DNA of 12,940 bases from Lutacidiplasma sp049802875 (GTDB lineage Archaea > Thermoplasmatota > Thermoplasmata > Lutacidiplasmatales > UBA184), in contig JBARNH010000051.1 in the NCBI GenBank assembly GCA_049802875.1, positions 1 through 12,940 on the forward strand, written 5' to 3'. The notes below the pieces were generated by a model. The model saw nothing but the letters and a program-made list of their open reading frames with translations. It did no database searches and had not been told where the DNA came from. The position numbers and the translations under genes are program-made. Of this stretch, positions 1 through 7,224 are shown in pieces. How positions within the stretch are numbered: the first letter of the stretch is position 1; each line of letters opens with the position of its first letter.

Positions 1-192
1 TCAAGCCTCAATACCACCACTAGCATGCTCTGCATAGAGTATATGCGGTGCATGGCCATGCCCTACGACATTTATGTTGGGGAGAGTTTAGGATGGCCGT
101 CAAAGCGGAGGATCGCGATGACTAACAATGGTAGTGTTTGTGCGGTATGTCGTAACCATAGCGTGCATGTGCACGATGGATGAAGTACGCGC
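1..192. promoter_or_regulatory. Upstream region of the RHH gene with GCATG/TGCA inverted repeats
   Basis: This stretch looks less GC-rich than the rest of the window and I see no convincing gene in it. It holds three short inverted repeats built on related words: GCATA/TATGC arms at 32-46, the perfect 12-base palindrome GCATGGCCATGC at 50-61, and GTGCATGTGCAC at 163-174, about 20 bases before the downstream ATG. RHH proteins usually bind short palindromes at their own promoters, so these are candidate operators. I see no clear TATA box at the expected distance from the ATG at 193. Confidence 0.3.
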
Positions 193-390
193 ATGCCTTA
201 CACTACGGTACGGATCGGCACCAAAACACGAGATCAATTGCGTGCACTTGGTCGCATGGGGGAAAGCTATGATCAGGTCATTCGTCGCCTTTTGAGGGCG
301 AACCAGAGTCCCGGGGGTTCGCGTACTAAACCGCGACCGCCCGCGCGGAATCGCCCCTCCCGACTGCTCTTCGCTAACCAACAGAGGTGA
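193..390 (+). CDS. Small ribbon-helix-helix protein, orphan antitoxin-like (DUF7557/VapB-like)
   Basis: A 65-residue protein. Residues 2-35 have the pattern of an archaeal RHH DNA-binding domain: a short strand (TTVRI), a first helix (residues 11-18), a turn with GRMGES, then a second helix ending in VIRRLL. Such proteins form dimers that insert the paired strand into the major groove, and they usually act as antitoxins or self-repressors. The C-terminal 30 residues are rich in Pro, Arg and Ser, look disordered, and in an antitoxin would be the toxin-binding tail. No PIN-type or other toxin gene lies next to it; the next gene is on the other strand and unrelated. The domain call is from pattern recognition; the antitoxin role is inferred. 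A purine-rich stretch (GGATGA) 9 bases before the ATG could serve as a weak ribosome binding site. Confidence 0.68.
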   Translation: MPYTTVRIGTKTRDQLRALGRMGESYDQVIRRLLRANQSPGGSRTKPRPPARNRPSRLLFANQQR

Positions 391-442
391 CGAGAGCTCA
401 CTAGAGCCCCGTTCTGGCACCCCCTACGGATCCTTAACGCAT

Positions 443-922
443 TCAACGAGGCCGCTCGAAGTCCATCTCCCAATTCGTCTCCCAGGTCGTCCCGTTATCC
501 ATCGAGAAAGCCTGTTCCCAGTGCGGTCGCGGCGAATCCGTCTTCGTCCAGAGAAATCGAACCCGGATGGATGTTCCCTCAAACGTGTCGTCCGCGAAGA
601 AAGTACCCACGCCGGACTCGAAGTGACCGACCACCGGCGGGTCAAGGCGGCCGGGGAAGCGACTGTCGAGCCACCATATTGACCACTCCTTGGTCGCCGG
701 ATTAAAAGCGCGGAATGCCACTGCGCGATACGGACCGCCGGGCAGTTCGATGGTGGCGTCGTCCATGTTGCCTTGCCCTCCTAAAGTGCTCCTCACAATG
801 CAGTTTCCATCAAAGGCGATCCACTCCTTGCTCCCAGCACGCCGCGTCTTCAGTCGCCTATGACGGACCCGCCACTCGCCGAAAAGGAAGTCGAACTCAT
901 GCCGTCCATCCTCCGCTGGCAT
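443..922 (-). CDS. DUF1579-like conserved protein of unknown function
   Basis: A 159-residue soluble protein starting at the ATG at 922. It opens with HEFDFLFGEWRVRHRRLK, a pattern typical of DUF1579-like proteins, which are predicted to fold as a lipocalin-like beta barrel. Later conserved stretches fit the family: FDGNC, the GGQGNMDD turn, RAFNPATKEWSIWWLD, GVGTFFADDTFEG, and the C-terminal WEQAFSMDNGTTWETNWEMDF. No catalytic residues are known to me and the function is unknown. The frame is open upstream to 1057, but the extra 45 residues do not look like protein. A TATA-like box (CGATATAGC on the minus strand) is centred about 28 bases before this ATG, which fits a leaderless archaeal transcript. 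It faces the RHH gene tail to tail. Confidence 0.78.
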   Translation of the reverse strand: MPAEDGRHEFDFLFGEWRVRHRRLKTRRAGSKEWIAFDGNCIVRSTLGGQGNMDDATIELPGGPYRAVAFRAFNPATKEWSIWWLDSRFPGRLDPPVVGHFESGVGTFFADDTFEGTSIRVRFLWTKTDSPRPHWEQAFSMDNGTTWETNWEMDFERPR

Positions 923-1398
923 CAATGGTTCAGCGATTCCTGTGGCGCTATATCGTTGGCACCGCCCTGCAGAGTTAGCGGAAAGTGCATGCGTCTGACC
1001 ACCGAGTGGGTCAACCCGCCGGGCGGAATCACTGTCATGAGCGCGAAAGCCACCCAAGCGGGCGGTTCGAGCGACCGGGGAAGCCGTGTTGCGATTATGC
1101 TCGCGCGGGCGGCTTCGGGCCGGCGGCCTTTATGAACGGCGCGTACGGTCGAAGGACGAAGGCGATGAGCGCCCGAGAGACCGCGGGCCGCGGGAACGAG
1201 CGCCGACGGCGGCAAGATAGCCGGGGGACAGTCCACCCCGACGCCCTCTTTACCTCCCCTCCCGTGGTTTATCCCCGGCGGGGTGATCGGTCCAAGTGAC
1301 CCTGCCCTCGGCCGGGTCCGATCTCTCGTACGAGCCGACAGGCGTGCGAGTGGACTCGCTCAAACGACTGTTTTAGGTCAGGATCCATCGCGCGCCGC
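923..1398. other. Gene-poor stretch between divergent genes
   Basis: Apart from the minus-strand TATA-like box near 951 and a TATA-like GTTTTAGG near 1370-1377, I see no supported gene, RNA or repeat here. The frames that are open have no recognisable domain and an Arg/Gly/Pro-rich content expected of chance frames in high-GC DNA. No tRNA-like cloverleaf was found by eye. Confidence 0.4.
946..957 (-). promoter_or_regulatory. TATA-like box for the leaderless DUF1579-like gene
   Basis: Read on the minus strand the stretch is CGATATAGCGCC. Its centre (about 951) lies 28-29 bases upstream of the ATG at 922, the normal archaeal TATA-to-start distance when the transcript begins at the start codon. 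There is no Shine-Dalgarno sequence between box and ATG. Confidence 0.5.
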
Positions 1399-2226
1399 GT
1401 GTACAAGCCTTCCCGTGTTTCTGATCCAGACACGAGCCGTGCCCTCGAGGGGAACGGGGTGGCTTTCTTTTCTCGAATGGCTCGTGCCCCAGGGGGAAGT
1501 CTAGATCGGGACTCGACTGGAGTGCGGATGGCGTCGGGGGTCCCGTTCCCTATCTTCAACTGGGTGCTTCAAACGAGCTCCTCGGATGCCGAGGCGGCGA
1601 ACCACATTGCGACTACCGTGCGACATTTTCGAAGCCTCGGGATGCCTTTCTAATGGGCCATCGGCCCTAAAGATCGACCGATTCAACTTCGGGAGAAGCT
1701 GCTGGCCGCCGGCTTCACTGAAGGTTGGGCGCCCGCGATGGGGGTGGACCTCGACGACCTTCCTGGGGACTCCGCCTCCGAAAGACTCCGGATATCGCCG
1801 GTCCGCACGCCGGTAGACCTTCAGGTGTTCGCGCGAACCCTAAACGCGGGCGACTTTCACGCACCTCCGGCGATCGCGGATTCGATTCCCCACCTGCTCC
1901 ATCCTTCCTTGTCCCCTTCGAGCGAAGAACCCGATCTGCGCTGCTTCGTAGGTTACCGGGACGACGTCCCGGTCGCGACCTCGGCTCGATTCCTACAAGA
2001 TGGCGTCGTGGGAATCTACGGGGTCGCCACGATTCCGGAGGCTCGCCGAAACGGGTTCGGTTCAGCGATGACGCTGGCTGCTCTCGCAGAGGGACGTTCG
2101 CTCCGCTACGGTGTCGGGGTCTTGATCGCCACCCCAATGGGTGAGCCGGTCTACAAGCGCCTTGGTTTCCGAGAACTGTATCGAGTCGGAGAATTCCAAC
2201 TTCCGCCGTCCCCGGTCGTGCCCTAG
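1399..2226 (+). pseudogene. GNAT family N-acetyltransferase interrupted by an in-frame TAA at 1651-1653
   Basis: One frame runs from GTG 1399 to TAG 2226 (275 codons) with a single stop, TAA, at 1651-1653. The part before it has the N-terminal pattern of a two-part GNAT family (ALEGNGVAFFSRMARAPGG, then SGVPFPIFNWVL and RHFRSLGMPF). The part after it continues without a break (WAIGPKDRP, LREKLLAAGF) into the acetyltransferase core: GIYGVATIPEARRNGFGSA, whose RRNGFG matches the acetyl-CoA pyrophosphate loop (R/Q-x-x-G-x-G/A), and the usual ending PVYKRLGFRELYRVGEFQLP. Homologues I recall have Ser, Leu or Trp at the stop position. An AT-rich GTTTTAGG centred 26 bases before GTG 1399 suggests a leaderless start. 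A shorter product could start at ATG 1738, keeping the catalytic core. The substrate cannot be told. The stop could be a real mutation, recoding, or a sequence error. Confidence 0.75.
2223..2226. other. Shared CTAG carrying both convergent stop codons
   Basis: The four bases CTAG end both genes: TAG at 2224-2226 on the plus strand stops the GNAT frame, and 2223-2225 read on the minus strand is TAG and stops the glycosyltransferase. The coding regions thus overlap by four bases with no room for separate terminators, so the 3' ends of the two transcripts must overlap. Confidence 0.85.
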
Positions 2227-4523
2227 GGGCCCACGGACACTCGATTCGGCGACGAGGGTCCACCGGCGGATGGTGGTTCGGCCCGCGGAGAGCCGAGTGC
2301 TCGATCGCCCGGCGGTGGACTGGTAAGTTGTTCGACCGCTGGCCTCCGGGAATCCTGTTCGGAGCCTCGCAGATTGGAGTGGGAATCCTTCGACGAGGAG
2401 GTTCTAGGACCGGCCGCGCTCAGTGGGGTCGAAGCTCCGGACGTGTCCACCGACGACTGGAGGCCCCGGCGCGATGAGAAGTCGTACAGCGGTGCGGCGA
2501 GGAAGACGAGGGCGTAATACACGAGCCAGCCGAGGAGGAGCCACTCGGGTATGTTCACCGTCTTTCGGGTGAGGAGTCCCCAGTCGAACACCGTTACACC
2601 TACGATCGAGAGCAGCACCCCCGCGATCGTGGTCTCTAGGGCGGAGTCCCGCACCGCCGCCTTGAAGTCGGCGCCCGCGCTCTGCGACGTGCCCGCCTCC
2701 TTCGGCGTTCGGACGAACGCCATCCGCGCGCCACTCCAACCGCGCAGGGCCGCGCGGAGGTCATTGATCTTGATGGCGAACCAGAACCCCATGACCCCGA
2801 GCACGTCGCGGTAGGTTACCGGGGTGCTCGACCGAAGTGCGACCCGGATCTTGAGGATGCCGTCCAACATCAGAAGGAGGGGCGCGGAGGCGAGGATGGC
2901 CACGGCGGCCGTGGACTGTACCGTGAGGTGTACGCCAAACCAGGTCGCGACCACGATCGCGGCGAGGGTCGCGGTCAACGCGCAGAGGAAAATCCCGTCC
3001 ATCCAGAAGAGGCCCCCCATTCGGAAGTCGCGGCGCTGACGGCTGCTCAGGCCGGGACCCCCGAGCGGATCTCGGTTGAGCCGAAGCATCTGAAGGCCGC
3101 CGAACGCCCAGCGCCGGTGCTGGGACCGAACGGCGCTCATCGACTCGGGTGCGAGCCCCCAGCCGAACGGCGTCCGCAAGTAGACTCCCCGCCACCCGCG
3201 GGCGAGCATTCGGAGCGACAGCTCGGCATCCTCGGTGAGGCACTCCTCCGACCATCCTCCGCAGTCGCGAAGGGCGCTCTGCCGGATTATCCCCATGGTA
3301 CCGCAGAAGATCAGGGACTGGACGCGAGCGCGAACCGGCTGTACGACCTGGTAGAAATAGGCATCCGCGAGTGCGTACCAGCGCGCGAACGTCCCCCGGC
3401 GAGCGTTGCGATAGGCTTGGGGGGTCTGGACGAACCCGATCTTCGGCTCCTTGAACGGCTGGACGGCGAACCGCAGGAAGTCCGGGTCCACGACGTAATC
3501 CGCGTCGACGATCGCGACGAGGTCCGGAGCGGGTTCGATCGCGGCGAGGCCATCGTTGAGCGCGCCGCCTTTGAATCCCCGACGATTGGGCCGGTGCTGG
3601 AAACGAACTCCCATTTCCGCGGCGAGCAGTGAGAGCTCGGAGACGAGACCGGCGTCCGTCGAGTCATCGACCAGTTGGACGACGAAGCGGTCCCCCGGAT
3701 ATCGGAGCTCCCGGATCGCCTCCAGCGTCGACCTTACGATCGCGATGGGCTCGTTGTAGCACGCGACCTGCACGAGGACGAAGGGGGTCCACTTCGGGTC
3801 CACCTTCGGCAGCTTGTTGCCGCCCCCGGGTCCGCGACCTGCAATGAACTCGAGCGTGTAGAACTGATACGCGAGGAACAAGCCGAGCGCGAATAGTTCG
3901 ACCCCCACGACCCAGAGCCCGAGTCCCTGAGCGACGGGGCCTTGGGCCGACTCGAAGACGACCAGCGAGAGTCCGATGAGCCCCAGCGCCACCAGGTCGA
4001 GCCCGAGGTAGGTGAGCACCCCCGACACCCTCCATCGGGACGAGGTGCTCATCCACCCGGCAAAGCCTCCGACCACGACCGCGCCCACGACCGCGGCCGC
4101 GTTCGCGAGGGCGTACGCCTTGTCCGCCAGGAGATGGCGGTCCAACCACCCGGTGATCGCTCGACCGGTTCCGGAACGAAAGAGGAGCCAGTCCAACCCG
4201 TCTTTCACCCGATCGGCTAACCACGTCCCTCCCACTGCGAGGTCGCGGAGGGCAACCCCGAAGGCCCGGAAACCCTGAGCGGCCCAGCCCTGACCTCGGA
4301 TCAGCGTGTACGCCGCAATGAGGGTGACCGCCCCGGCCAGCAGGGCGCCTCCCAGGATGCGGGCCGTGGCCGAGGCTGACCGTTCGACCGTCTCCGAATC
4401 CGAACTCTCCGGATCCCGAGGCAATGATACCCACCCGATCAGGACCAGGATCGCGCCCGCGAGCGTCCACGTGATCGCGAGGGAAAGCGTGAGCCAGTCG
4501 AGCCACCCGGCGACGAAGGTCAC
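2223..4523 (-). CDS. Processive membrane glycosyltransferase, GT2 family (cellulose-synthase-like)
   Basis: A 766-residue membrane enzyme predicted to polymerise or transfer sugar from a nucleotide-sugar donor across the membrane. It has about five N-terminal hydrophobic segments (near residues 11-33, 55-75, 140-157, 168-190, 200-222), then a cytoplasmic GT-A domain at about 245-480. All processive-GT2 signatures are present: DDS at 286-288, DAD at 340-342, TED (general base Asp) at 430-432 and QHRRW at 468-472, the Q(Q/R)xRW motif of cellulose, hyaluronan and chitin synthases. Further membrane segments lie near 509-530, 538-558, 632-650 and 660-680. There is no PilZ domain, so no c-di-GMP control as in bacterial BcsA. 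The last 80 residues are Ser/Pro/Gly/Arg-rich and probably disordered. The start is GTG 4523, preceded by GGGGGGAT on the minus strand, a weak ribosome binding site. The polymer made is unknown; an exopolysaccharide or cell-surface glycan is likely. Confidence 0.9.
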   Translation of the reverse strand: MTFVAGWLDWLTLSLAITWTLAGAILVLIGWVSLPRDPESSDSETVERSASATARILGGALLAGAVTLIAAYTLIRGQGWAAQGFRAFGVALRDLAVGGTWLADRVKDGLDWLLFRSGTGRAITGWLDRHLLADKAYALANAAAVVGAVVVGGFAGWMSTSSRWRVSGVLTYLGLDLVALGLIGLSLVVFESAQGPVAQGLGLWVVGVELFALGLFLAYQFYTLEFIAGRGPGGGNKLPKVDPKWTPFVLVQVACYNEPIAIVRSTLEAIRELRYPGDRFVVQLVDDSTDAGLVSELSLLAAEMGVRFQHRPNRRGFKGGALNDGLAAIEPAPDLVAIVDADYVVDPDFLRFAVQPFKEPKIGFVQTPQAYRNARRGTFARWYALADAYFYQVVQPVRARVQSLIFCGTMGIIRQSALRDCGGWSEECLTEDAELSLRMLARGWRGVYLRTPFGWGLAPESMSAVRSQHRRWAFGGLQMLRLNRDPLGGPGLSSRQRRDFRMGGLFWMDGIFLCALTATLAAIVVATWFGVHLTVQSTAAVAILASAPLLLMLDGILKIRVALRSSTPVTYRDVLGVMGFWFAIKINDLRAALRGWSGARMAFVRTPKEAGTSQSAGADFKAAVRDSALETTIAGVLLSIVGVTVFDWGLLTRKTVNIPEWLLLGWLVYYALVFLAAPLYDFSSRRGLQSSVDTSGASTPLSAAGPRTSSSKDSHSNLRGSEQDSRRPAVEQLTSPPPGDRALGSPRAEPPSAGGPSSPNRVSVGP

Positions 4524-4638
4524 TCAGATCCCCCCGGACGTAATCCGGCGAAATCGACGGGCATCTCTCGGGCGAGCCGCGTCGATGGGGCAGCGGACGA
4601 GGGACCCGTCGAAGGTGGGTCGACCATGAGGTGCATCC

Positions 4639-4669
4639 TTAGCGCTAAACGTCGAGTGGTTCGTACGAA
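4639..4669. promoter_or_regulatory. Two 10-bp palindromes with centres 21 bp apart, upstream of the glycosyltransferase gene
   Basis: TTAGCGCTAA at 4639-4648 and TTCGTACGAA at 4660-4669 are perfect palindromes. Their centres are 21 bp apart, two helical turns, so two dimers would sit on the same DNA face. They lie 116-146 bases upstream of the GTG at 4523, between that gene and the small membrane protein gene. A regulatory role is inference; single palindromes of this length occur by chance in a window this size. Confidence 0.25.
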
Positions 4670-4703
4670 GTAAGGTCGAGGCATCGGAGCCATCTCACTC
4701 GCT

Positions 4704-4862
4704 CTAAAACCCGAAGAACCGACCGGCCCCGTTCAATATCTGTTGAAATGTGTAGCCGAGCGTTGAAAGGGCGAACGCCCCGAGAATGACCAACGCCGCG
4801 CCGAGGATCATGTCCAGGACCACTCCCCCGGTGCGATGCTTCCGCAGAGCTCTGCGCTTCAT
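4704..4862 (-). CDS. Small single-span membrane protein
   Basis: A 52-residue protein: a basic N-terminus (MKRRALRKHRTGG), one transmembrane helix at about residues 14-37 (VVLDMILGAALVILGAFAL), and a short amphipathic tail ending RFFGF. The positive-inside rule puts the N-terminus in the cytoplasm. The frame stays open to 5024, but the upstream part has no protein-like pattern and the basic-then-hydrophobic layout argues for the ATG at 4862. It is on the same strand as the glycosyltransferase with a gap of 180 bases; co-transcription is possible but not shown. I do not recognise the family. A CTATTTCTA stretch about 38 bases upstream on the minus strand is a possible TATA box. Confidence 0.6.
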   Translation of the reverse strand: MKRRALRKHRTGGVVLDMILGAALVILGAFALSTLGYTFQQILNGAGRFFGF

Positions 4863-4946
4863 GGCTCGCCTCGTCGGCGAAAACCGGCGCCGGGTAGAAA
4901 TAGGGGTGTCCAACGACGGCGTTGTTCGCGGCATAATGTTCGACAA

Positions 4947-4966
4947 TCGGGGTATTCTTACCCCGA
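4947..4966. promoter_or_regulatory. Perfect 8-bp stem hairpin/operator in a divergent promoter region
   Basis: TCGGGGTA and TACCCCGA form a perfect inverted repeat around a TTCT centre. It sits upstream of the minus-strand small membrane gene and the plus-strand genes that start at 4989 (doubtful) or 5219. The AT-rich middle (GTATTCTTA) could be a TATA box with a GC-rich operator folded around it; its centre is 33 bases before GTG 4989. It could instead be an RNA hairpin. Confidence 0.4.
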
Positions 4967-4988
4967 CCCGACCGGCGATTGCCGACCC

Positions 4989-5198
4989 GTGATCGTACTC
5001 AACTCCCGCGAGCCGCGAACGCACGAACTGCGAGAGTTCCTGACCGAAGTCCGACCCCTTCGAAACAGGGGTACCGCTTGCACGGGATCCGACGGGAGGC
5101 TGCTGGGGCGGAACGAACGCTTCCTCCGTAGTCCAGATCAGAGATTCACGATAGGGAGTGCGCCGATATCAGTAAGTATCCATGCGCGGCCAACCTAG
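4989..5198 (+). CDS. Possible small protein upstream of the permease
   Basis: An open frame of 69 codons from GTG 4989 to TAG 5196-5198. The first 25 residues (start MIVLNSREPRTHELREFL) read like a helical charged protein with mostly G/C third positions, and a possible TATA centre lies 33 bases upstream in the hairpin at 4947-4966. The second half is less protein-like and I recognise no family. It ends 20 bases before the permease start. It may be a small gene, a decayed remnant, or a chance frame. Confidence 0.22.
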   Translation: MIVLNSREPRTHELREFLTEVRPLRNRGTACTGSDGRLLGRNERFLRSPDQRFTIGSAPISVSIHARPT

Positions 5199-5218
5199 GT
5201 CCTACCGGAGTCTCCAAC
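5163..5218 (+). promoter_or_regulatory. Likely promoter and ribosome binding site of the permease gene
   Basis: AT-rich GATATCAGTAAGTATCC at 5164-5180 is the only TATA-like stretch before the permease and would place transcription start near 5195-5205. GGAG at 5208-5211 lies 7 bases before GTG 5219 at good Shine-Dalgarno spacing and decides the start codon. Confidence 0.4.
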
Positions 5219-6283
5219 GTGGACTGGACGAGTATCTGGCTCGCCATCGTTTCCCTGGGTGCCTCCATCATCAACGGGGCGATCGGCTACGGCTTCTCCT
5301 CCATCGTTACCCCAATCGGGCTACTCTGGTACTCCAACAAGATCCTGAATCCCGCGGTGGTCAGCGTCGAGCTGCTGGTGAACGTCGCCCTACTGTTTCG
5401 GGAACGGACGTATATCTCTGCGACAAAGAGCCGCGCGCTGCCCGTGGTAACGACCCTGTTGCCCGGAGTCATCCTGGGCACGCTGGGACTCACCTACCTC
5501 GCGGTCAACGACGTCAAAGTCGTCGTGTACGTGATGCTTCTCCCGATGGTGGTCGTCCAGCTGCTCGGACTTCGGCGACCGTTTACGAATGAGCGTCGGA
5601 CCGGGTCGGTCATCGGTCCCGGGATTGGTTTTCTCTACTCCCTCACGACGATCTCCGGCCCTCCCCTGGCCGTCTTCTTCCGGAACCAGGGCCTAACCAA
5701 GAACGAGTTCCGATGCACCCTCGCCCAAGTACGGGTTGCGGAGTCGAGCCTCACCCTGGCGACCTACTTCCTGTTCACGCAGTTCCTCGGGGCGAACCTG
5801 GTCACGGTGCCTTCGCTCGGGCTCACCCCGTACCTTCTCATCCCTGTCCTCATCGGGGTGCCGGTCGGAACATGGTTGATGGTCCGAGTTTCTCGGGACG
5901 CGTTCACGCGACTCGTCATGGCGATGGACGGGCTGGTGGTTTCGTTCGGCCTGTCGACGGTAATCGTAAAATTGAATTGGGTAGGGTCGGCCCTCAGTGA
6001 CGCACTCTTCGGTGTACTGGCGGCCTTCTTCGTCGGACTGTCCGCCTACTCGCTCTACCGACTACCCGGCTCTCGAAAGTTGGTGGACTCTTTGCCTCCC
6101 CCTCCCCGGGAACCGAAGGATCCCGCGCTCCCCCCGGCCTCGCGCGTTACCCATCCGACCACGGACGTTCCGCCGCATGATCCCGTCCTTGACCCTTCGC
6201 GCCCGGAGCGGCCTGTTTTGGGAGGAGGGGACGAGCCACCGCCCAGCTCCACTCTCTCGCGGATTGGATCAGATCGCGAATAG
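5219..6283 (+). CDS. TSUP family permease (TauE/SafE-like, sulfite exporter type)
   Basis: A 354-residue membrane protein. Residues 1-283 form about eight helices in two related halves, as in the TSUP family, which moves small anions or sulfur compounds such as sulfite, taurine products or sulfoacetate. The first half carries INGAIGYGFSSIVTPIGL (18-35) and the second the family's SGPPLAVFFRNQGLTKNEFR (146-165). The start is GTG 5219, supported by GGAG seven bases upstream. The last 70 residues (284-354) are a Pro/Asp/Arg-rich soluble tail (PPPPREPKDPALPP), unusual because TSUP proteins normally end at the last helix. The gene faces the alpha-toroid gene tail to tail across 68 bases. No sulfur-metabolism gene lies nearby, so the substrate is open; the family assignment is firm. 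Confidence 0.85.
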   Translation: MDWTSIWLAIVSLGASIINGAIGYGFSSIVTPIGLLWYSNKILNPAVVSVELLVNVALLFRERTYISATKSRALPVVTTLLPGVILGTLGLTYLAVNDVKVVVYVMLLPMVVVQLLGLRRPFTNERRTGSVIGPGIGFLYSLTTISGPPLAVFFRNQGLTKNEFRCTLAQVRVAESSLTLATYFLFTQFLGANLVTVPSLGLTPYLLIPVLIGVPVGTWLMVRVSRDAFTRLVMAMDGLVVSFGLSTVIVKLNWVGSALSDALFGVLAAFFVGLSAYSLYRLPGSRKLVDSLPPPPREPKDPALPPASRVTHPTTDVPPHDPVLDPSRPERPVLGGGDEPPPSSTLSRIGSDRE

Positions 6284-6351
6284 CGGCGACCGGCGGGTTC
6301 CCTCTAAGGCCGTGGAGTCCACCCGTTTACTGCACCCCTCGAACTGGCTTA

Positions 6352-7170
6352 TTACTTCAGTAGCCGCCGATTCGCGCGTAGGACCTTCAGCATCTCGACC
6401 GTCTGGACGCCCTCCCACTCAAACTTGGTGATCGGTGTCCAAATCGGGAATGCGACCGGCCAGCCTCCGTCCTTAGCCTGGGTCCTCTCGATCCAGTCGA
6501 GGTTTCGCTCGATGGCCTTCTCTTCGAAGAGCGATCGCGACAACACTCCGGGCAAGGGAGAGAAGTCGAGCGGACGATGGACGTCGCCCGTGGCTTTCGA
6601 TGTGAGATCCACAACGTCCTTCTTCAAGAGCGAAGGTCGCAACCGCTCGAGCGCTACGGCGGCCCGACGCCGGTCTGGGACGAAGTCGAGAAAGTGCAGA
6701 ACAACCCGCGCCTCATAGGGTCCGAGCTCGGGCATCGCCTCGATTTCGTCCCAGCACCACTCGCTCGCTCGTTTCAGCCACGGATGGTTCAGATGATTCT
6801 TGTAAAGCGGGCCACAAATGCCGGCCGTTGGATTGAGTGAGGCGGGCTGCCGCCCCGGCCGGGTCTCCCACCACGGAGCCTGAGGGTGGGTGCTCGCCGC
6901 ATGCAACACGAACGGTACGCCACTCGTAACACCGGAGATACTCTCGAGATAGCGAACGATCGGTGGTACAATCGGCCGCTTCAGTCGACCTACCTCATCG
7001 AGCACGCTGAGAGCCGTCCAGACCGGAACAGGTTCACTCTCGGGTCCCCTCAGATCGGGTTCGAGCGCCCCGCCGAACCCCCCATCGGCGTTTTGGTAGG
7101 GGCGGAGGGCGACTTCGACCGGTCGAGAGGAACCGCCCTCAAACAAGTAGGAGAATCGGCGTCGTTCCAA
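6352..7170 (-). CDS. Squalene-cyclase/prenyltransferase-like alpha-toroid protein of unknown function
   Basis: A 272-residue soluble protein from TTG 7170. It resembles terpenoid-cyclase-like alpha/alpha toroids: repeated DGG turns (NADGGFGGALEPDLRGPES near residues 27-45, and KDGGWPVAFPIWTP followed by WEGVQTVEMLKVL at the end) with pairs of helices between. Related proteins are about 290 residues long and have unknown activity; the DXDD acid motif of squalene-hopene cyclases is not seen. Homology-like sequence continues upstream in frame (IKTTIERAGHFLATNARL), yet no ATG, GTG or TTG exists between 7171 and the stop at 7294-7296. The first plausible codons are ATA at 7222-7224 or ATT at 7210-7212. 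The true start is therefore either a rare codon, or the N-terminal helix is lost. A TATA-like ACTTTAACC lies near 7279-7287 on this strand. Confidence 0.75.
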   Translation of the reverse strand: MERRRFSYLFEGGSSRPVEVALRPYQNADGGFGGALEPDLRGPESEPVPVWTALSVLDEVGRLKRPIVPPIVRYLESISGVTSGVPFVLHAASTHPQAPWWETRPGRQPASLNPTAGICGPLYKNHLNHPWLKRASEWCWDEIEAMPELGPYEARVVLHFLDFVPDRRRAAVALERLRPSLLKKDVVDLTSKATGDVHRPLDFSPLPGVLSRSLFEEKAIERNLDWIERTQAKDGGWPVAFPIWTPITKFEWEGVQTVEMLKVLRANRRLLK

Positions 7171-7224
7171 CAGCCGCGCGTTGGTGGCCAGAAAGTGCCC
7201 GGCCCTCTCAATCGTAGTCTTTAT

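Noticed and set aside
923..1057. 45-residue N-terminal extension of the DUF1579-like protein
   Set aside because: The extension is not protein-like, and a TATA-like box 28 bases before ATG 922 fits a leaderless start there.
1715..2263. Minus-strand open frame of 182 codons opposite the GNAT gene
   Set aside because: It is Arg/Pro-rich with no domain, while the plus strand shows the GNAT acetyl-CoA motif.
2928..3632. Plus-strand open frame of 234 codons inside the glycosyltransferase gene
   Set aside because: The minus strand here encodes the full set of GT2 catalytic motifs; the plus frame has no recognisable domain and is a high-GC shadow.
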